Positions 62,151-64,000 of a stretch of DNA of 64,000 bases are shown piece by piece. The notes beneath the pieces are model-generated. The model was not told the DNA's origin. It was given only the letters and a program-made list of their open reading frames with translations, and ran no database searches. A program made the position numbers and the translations under genes. Each line of letters begins with the position of its first letter. The stretch's first letter is position 1. The DNA is from an uncultured Candidatus Saccharibacteria bacterium (GTDB lineage: Bacteria; Patescibacteriota; Saccharimonadia; Saccharimonadales; Saccharimonadaceae), in NCBI GenBank assembly GCA_947304395.1, contig CAMZBA010000004.1:1-64000 (forward strand), written 5' to 3'.

Positions 62151-62828
62151 ATGGTTGAACAAAGACTTAATAAATATCTTGCAACAAATTTCGGCGTATC
62201 TCGGCGCGAAGCGGATTTTTTGATAGAAAAAGGTAGAGTATTGATTAACGATAAGGCAGCGGCAATTGGCCAGCGCGTCGGCGACGATGACGTGGTGAAA
62301 GTTGATGGGAAGAAAATCAAAAAACAAAAGTTAAGCTATCTGGCCCTTAATAAGCCTGCTGGCTACGTATGTAGTCGCAAACGTCAAGGTAGTACCCCGA
62401 CAATATACGAATTACTTCCTCCCGAATTAAAAAGCTTCAAGAGCGTAGGGAGGCTCGATAAAGATTCTTCTGGGCTAATTATACTAACTAATGACGGCGA
62501 TTTCGCTTTTGAAATGACGCATCCGAAGTTCTACAAAACAAAAAAGTATACCGTTACCCTAGATCGTGAATTGGCGCCATTGCATCAACAAATGATTGCC
62601 GATTTTGGCATTAAGCTAAACGATGGCGTGAGCAAAATGGAGCTCGAGCGTCTAGACGATAGTCGAACAAGATGGGACGTAACATTACATGAAGGCCGCA
62701 ACCGTCAGATACGTCGCACTTTTGACGCTCTGGGTTATAAAGTAGTTAGTTTGCACCGCTACCAATTTGACAATTACTCTCTATCTGGACTAAAGCCCGG
62801 CCAATGGGTTGAAGTGCCAAAGAAATAA
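62151..62828 (+). CDS. RsuA/RluB-family pseudouridine synthase
   Basis: A 225-residue enzyme converting a specific rRNA uridine to pseudouridine. An N-terminal S4 RNA-binding domain (about 4-60; RLNKYLATNFGVSRREADFLIEKGRVLIN), the catalytic domain with the Asp in GRLDKDSSGLIILTNDG (about 100), and the closing GRNRQIRRTFDALGYKVVSLHR. It could be RsuA- or RluB-like; which position is modified cannot be told. It starts 14 bases after the response regulator. Confidence 0.95.
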   Translation: MVEQRLNKYLATNFGVSRREADFLIEKGRVLINDKAAAIGQRVGDDDVVKVDGKKIKKQKLSYLALNKPAGYVCSRKRQGSTPTIYELLPPELKSFKSVGRLDKDSSGLIILTNDGDFAFEMTHPKFYKTKKYTVTLDRELAPLHQQMIADFGIKLNDGVSKMELERLDDSRTRWDVTLHEGRNRQIRRTFDALGYKVVSLHRYQFDNYSLSGLKPGQWVEVPKK

Positions 62829-62852
62829 CACCGCATCGGTGTTATTTTTTAA
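62826..62852. terminator. Bidirectional terminator between rsuA-type gene and ftsA-like gene
   Basis: Stem AATAACACCG/CGGTGTTATT with CAT loop, then TTTTTT on the plus strand and A/T on the other. Confidence 0.9.
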
Positions 62853-64000
62853 TTAATTCCTTAAAAGGCGCGCCAATTTAGCACGAAAGCTGTTGCTGTC
62901 AGTTCCGACTAAAGTATCGATGCCGACTCTTAACAGCCCCATGGCGGTTACAAAAGTGTGATCGAGTTCTCGGTCGGTGTCGTTTATGATTCCCGCCACA
63001 TCATTCGGATCAATCAGCGAAACAATTGGGCGGCGTGAAAACGGCAAGCCTTTATACCAGTCACTGGTAGCTAGCGTTTCTGGAATTTCCGCCAAGCTTG
63101 CACCACCGCCACAAAGCAGAATCTGTCCAGGCATCGTTTCGACCTGATCAAATTCTTCAAGAGCCAACTCGACACCAGATTGCCAAACCTCTAGGTTACG
63201 TGCGATCGCTAAGTCAAATTTGTGTCGCACTTCTGGCTTCATATTAGGGCTATCAGCAAGTAATTTGAGTTTTTCAGCATCGTCAAAACTGAGACCAAGC
63301 CTATTTGCAATCTGATTCGTAAATGAGCGCCCACCGATTGAGAACATTTTTGTACCCTCAACGCCACCATCGTCAACGATTGCAATATCAGTAGTGCCAC
63401 CGCCAACATCCATTACGATGCCAGAAAAGCTTGAATCAATATCGTCACCCAGACACGCACGGCAGACCGCAAACGGCTCTACGGCTACTGTTACTAGATC
63501 TAGCTGCAGCTCATCACAAACACGTTCAATGGCCGAAATATGCACAAGTGGCGCGAAAGCGGTATATATCTGCACGACAACATCTTTGCCCTTAAAGCCA
63601 ATTGGATTAGCGACTTTGTAGCCATCGATTCGCAACGACACGAGCGCGGAGTTTATGAGGCGAACTTCAACGTCAGGATTATTAGTTTCGACTGCCACCT
63701 CACGACGCGCACGTTCGCCGGCCTTTTGCTGAACCTTTTTGATGATTTGGTTCATTTCTTCCTCGGTAATTGGCTTTGTGGCATCAGAGCGGCGGTATTT
63801 AATAGAGGCTGTATTGCCTTTTATTAATTCCCCCGCAATACCAACAACCACTTCCTTTGCGCGGACTCCCGCCATTTTTTCGGCTTTATAAAGCGCCTCC
63901 TCGCACGTTTTTACGACGCCCGGAATGTCCGCAATGGCCCCAGAAAAGATATTAGTTGGTGCCTCGTGCGCTTTGCCAACTCCGACAATATGAATGCCAT
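62853..64000 (-). CDS. FtsA-like cell-division ATPase (5' end beyond window)
   Basis: Actin-like ATPase of the FtsA group, at least 382 residues here; the frame runs open to the last base. It reads IHIVGVGKAHEAPTN ... EEALYKAEKMAGVRAKEVVVGIAG, the typical FtsA N-terminal region, followed by the 1C-like section and the ATP-site blocks DVGGGTTDIAIV and LCGGGASLAEIP. The C-terminus (KLARLLRN) could be the amphipathic membrane helix. FtsA tethers FtsZ to the membrane. A PilM-like homologue is an alternative. Whether the true start is close beyond the edge is unknown. Confidence 0.9.
   Translation of the reverse strand, partial: GIHIVGVGKAHEAPTNIFSGAIADIPGVVKTCEEALYKAEKMAGVRAKEVVVGIAGELIKGNTASIKYRRSDATKPITEEEMNQIIKKVQQKAGERARREVAVETNNPDVEVRLINSALVSLRIDGYKVANPIGFKGKDVVVQIYTAFAPLVHISAIERVCDELQLDLVTVAVEPFAVCRACLGDDIDSSFSGIVMDVGGGTTDIAIVDDGGVEGTKMFSIGGRSFTNQIANRLGLSFDDAEKLKLLADSPNMKPEVRHKFDLAIARNLEVWQSGVELALEEFDQVETMPGQILLCGGGASLAEIPETLATSDWYKGLPFSRRPIVSLIDPNDVAGIINDTDRELDHTFVTAMGLLRVGIDTLVGTDSNSFRAKLARLLRN

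Overview
The window looks like chromosome from a Patescibacteria (CPR) bacterium, most likely Candidatus Saccharibacteria (TM7). This rests on protein character and gene content: an L-lactate dehydrogenase, CHAP/LysM and MltG wall enzymes, a membrane-anchored acidic surface protein of a type common in this group, many small orphan membrane proteins, compact gene packing and no biosynthetic operons. No rRNA or marker tree is available, so the phylum is an inference. The code is standard overall: TGG is the Trp codon in every intact gene.

Layout: 0.1-3.4 kb leuS (with a Nudix domain inserted in its editing region) and a small membrane gene; 3.5-6.2 kb a bifunctional penicillin-binding protein; 6.3-24 kb a mainly minus-strand housekeeping block (PIN-TRAM nuclease, ldh, broken dprA, lysS, ABC exporter, greA, proS, ftsK, pnp, rpsO, radA, clpP); 24-30 kb a membrane metallopeptidase, a 641-aa unknown and clpC, with perfect CIRCE operators in front of both clpP and clpC; 30-37 kb ligA, a membrane protein, htpX and a UvrD-like helicase with two in-frame TGA codons; 37-43 kb an accessory stretch with orphan genes, an MFS exporter behind a leader-peptide/alternating-hairpin region, three tRNAs and uppS; 43-45 kb a superoxide reductase / membrane CPTC protein / DsbA-like redox operon; 46-53 kb a double-Nudix protein, rarA, galU, gpmI and a Sua5/YrdC-like gene; 53-64 kb obg, cell-wall hydrolases, ruvX, a surface protein, a two-component pair, an rsuA-type pseudouridine synthase and an ftsA-like gene cut by the window edge.

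Two layers of gene expression are visible. Most backbone genes have a -10 box 6-11 nt before the ATG and no Shine-Dalgarno sequence, which suggests leaderless or nearly leaderless mRNAs; they end in TAA or TAG and use CGC/CGT arginine codons. Six unrecognised single genes (19.7, 22.8, 29.9, 37.0, 37.5 and 41.0 kb) look different: a leader with a strong GGAGG-type ribosome site, nearly always an obvious promoter, their own hairpin terminator, more AGA/AGG/CGG codons and frequent TGA stops. They sit singly between housekeeping operons, even between rpsO and pnp, and look like dispersed acquired cassettes.

The observations most worth a second look are: the cassette genes; the leader peptide with competing hairpins ahead of the MFS pump; paired elbow changes in tRNA-Cys (18/55) and tRNA-Gly (19/56); three in-frame TGA codons in dprA and a helicase in a genome that almost never stops at TGA; a LeuRS-Nudix fusion; a cysteine-free LigA; a long pnp leader stem; and two unassigned structured RNA candidates.
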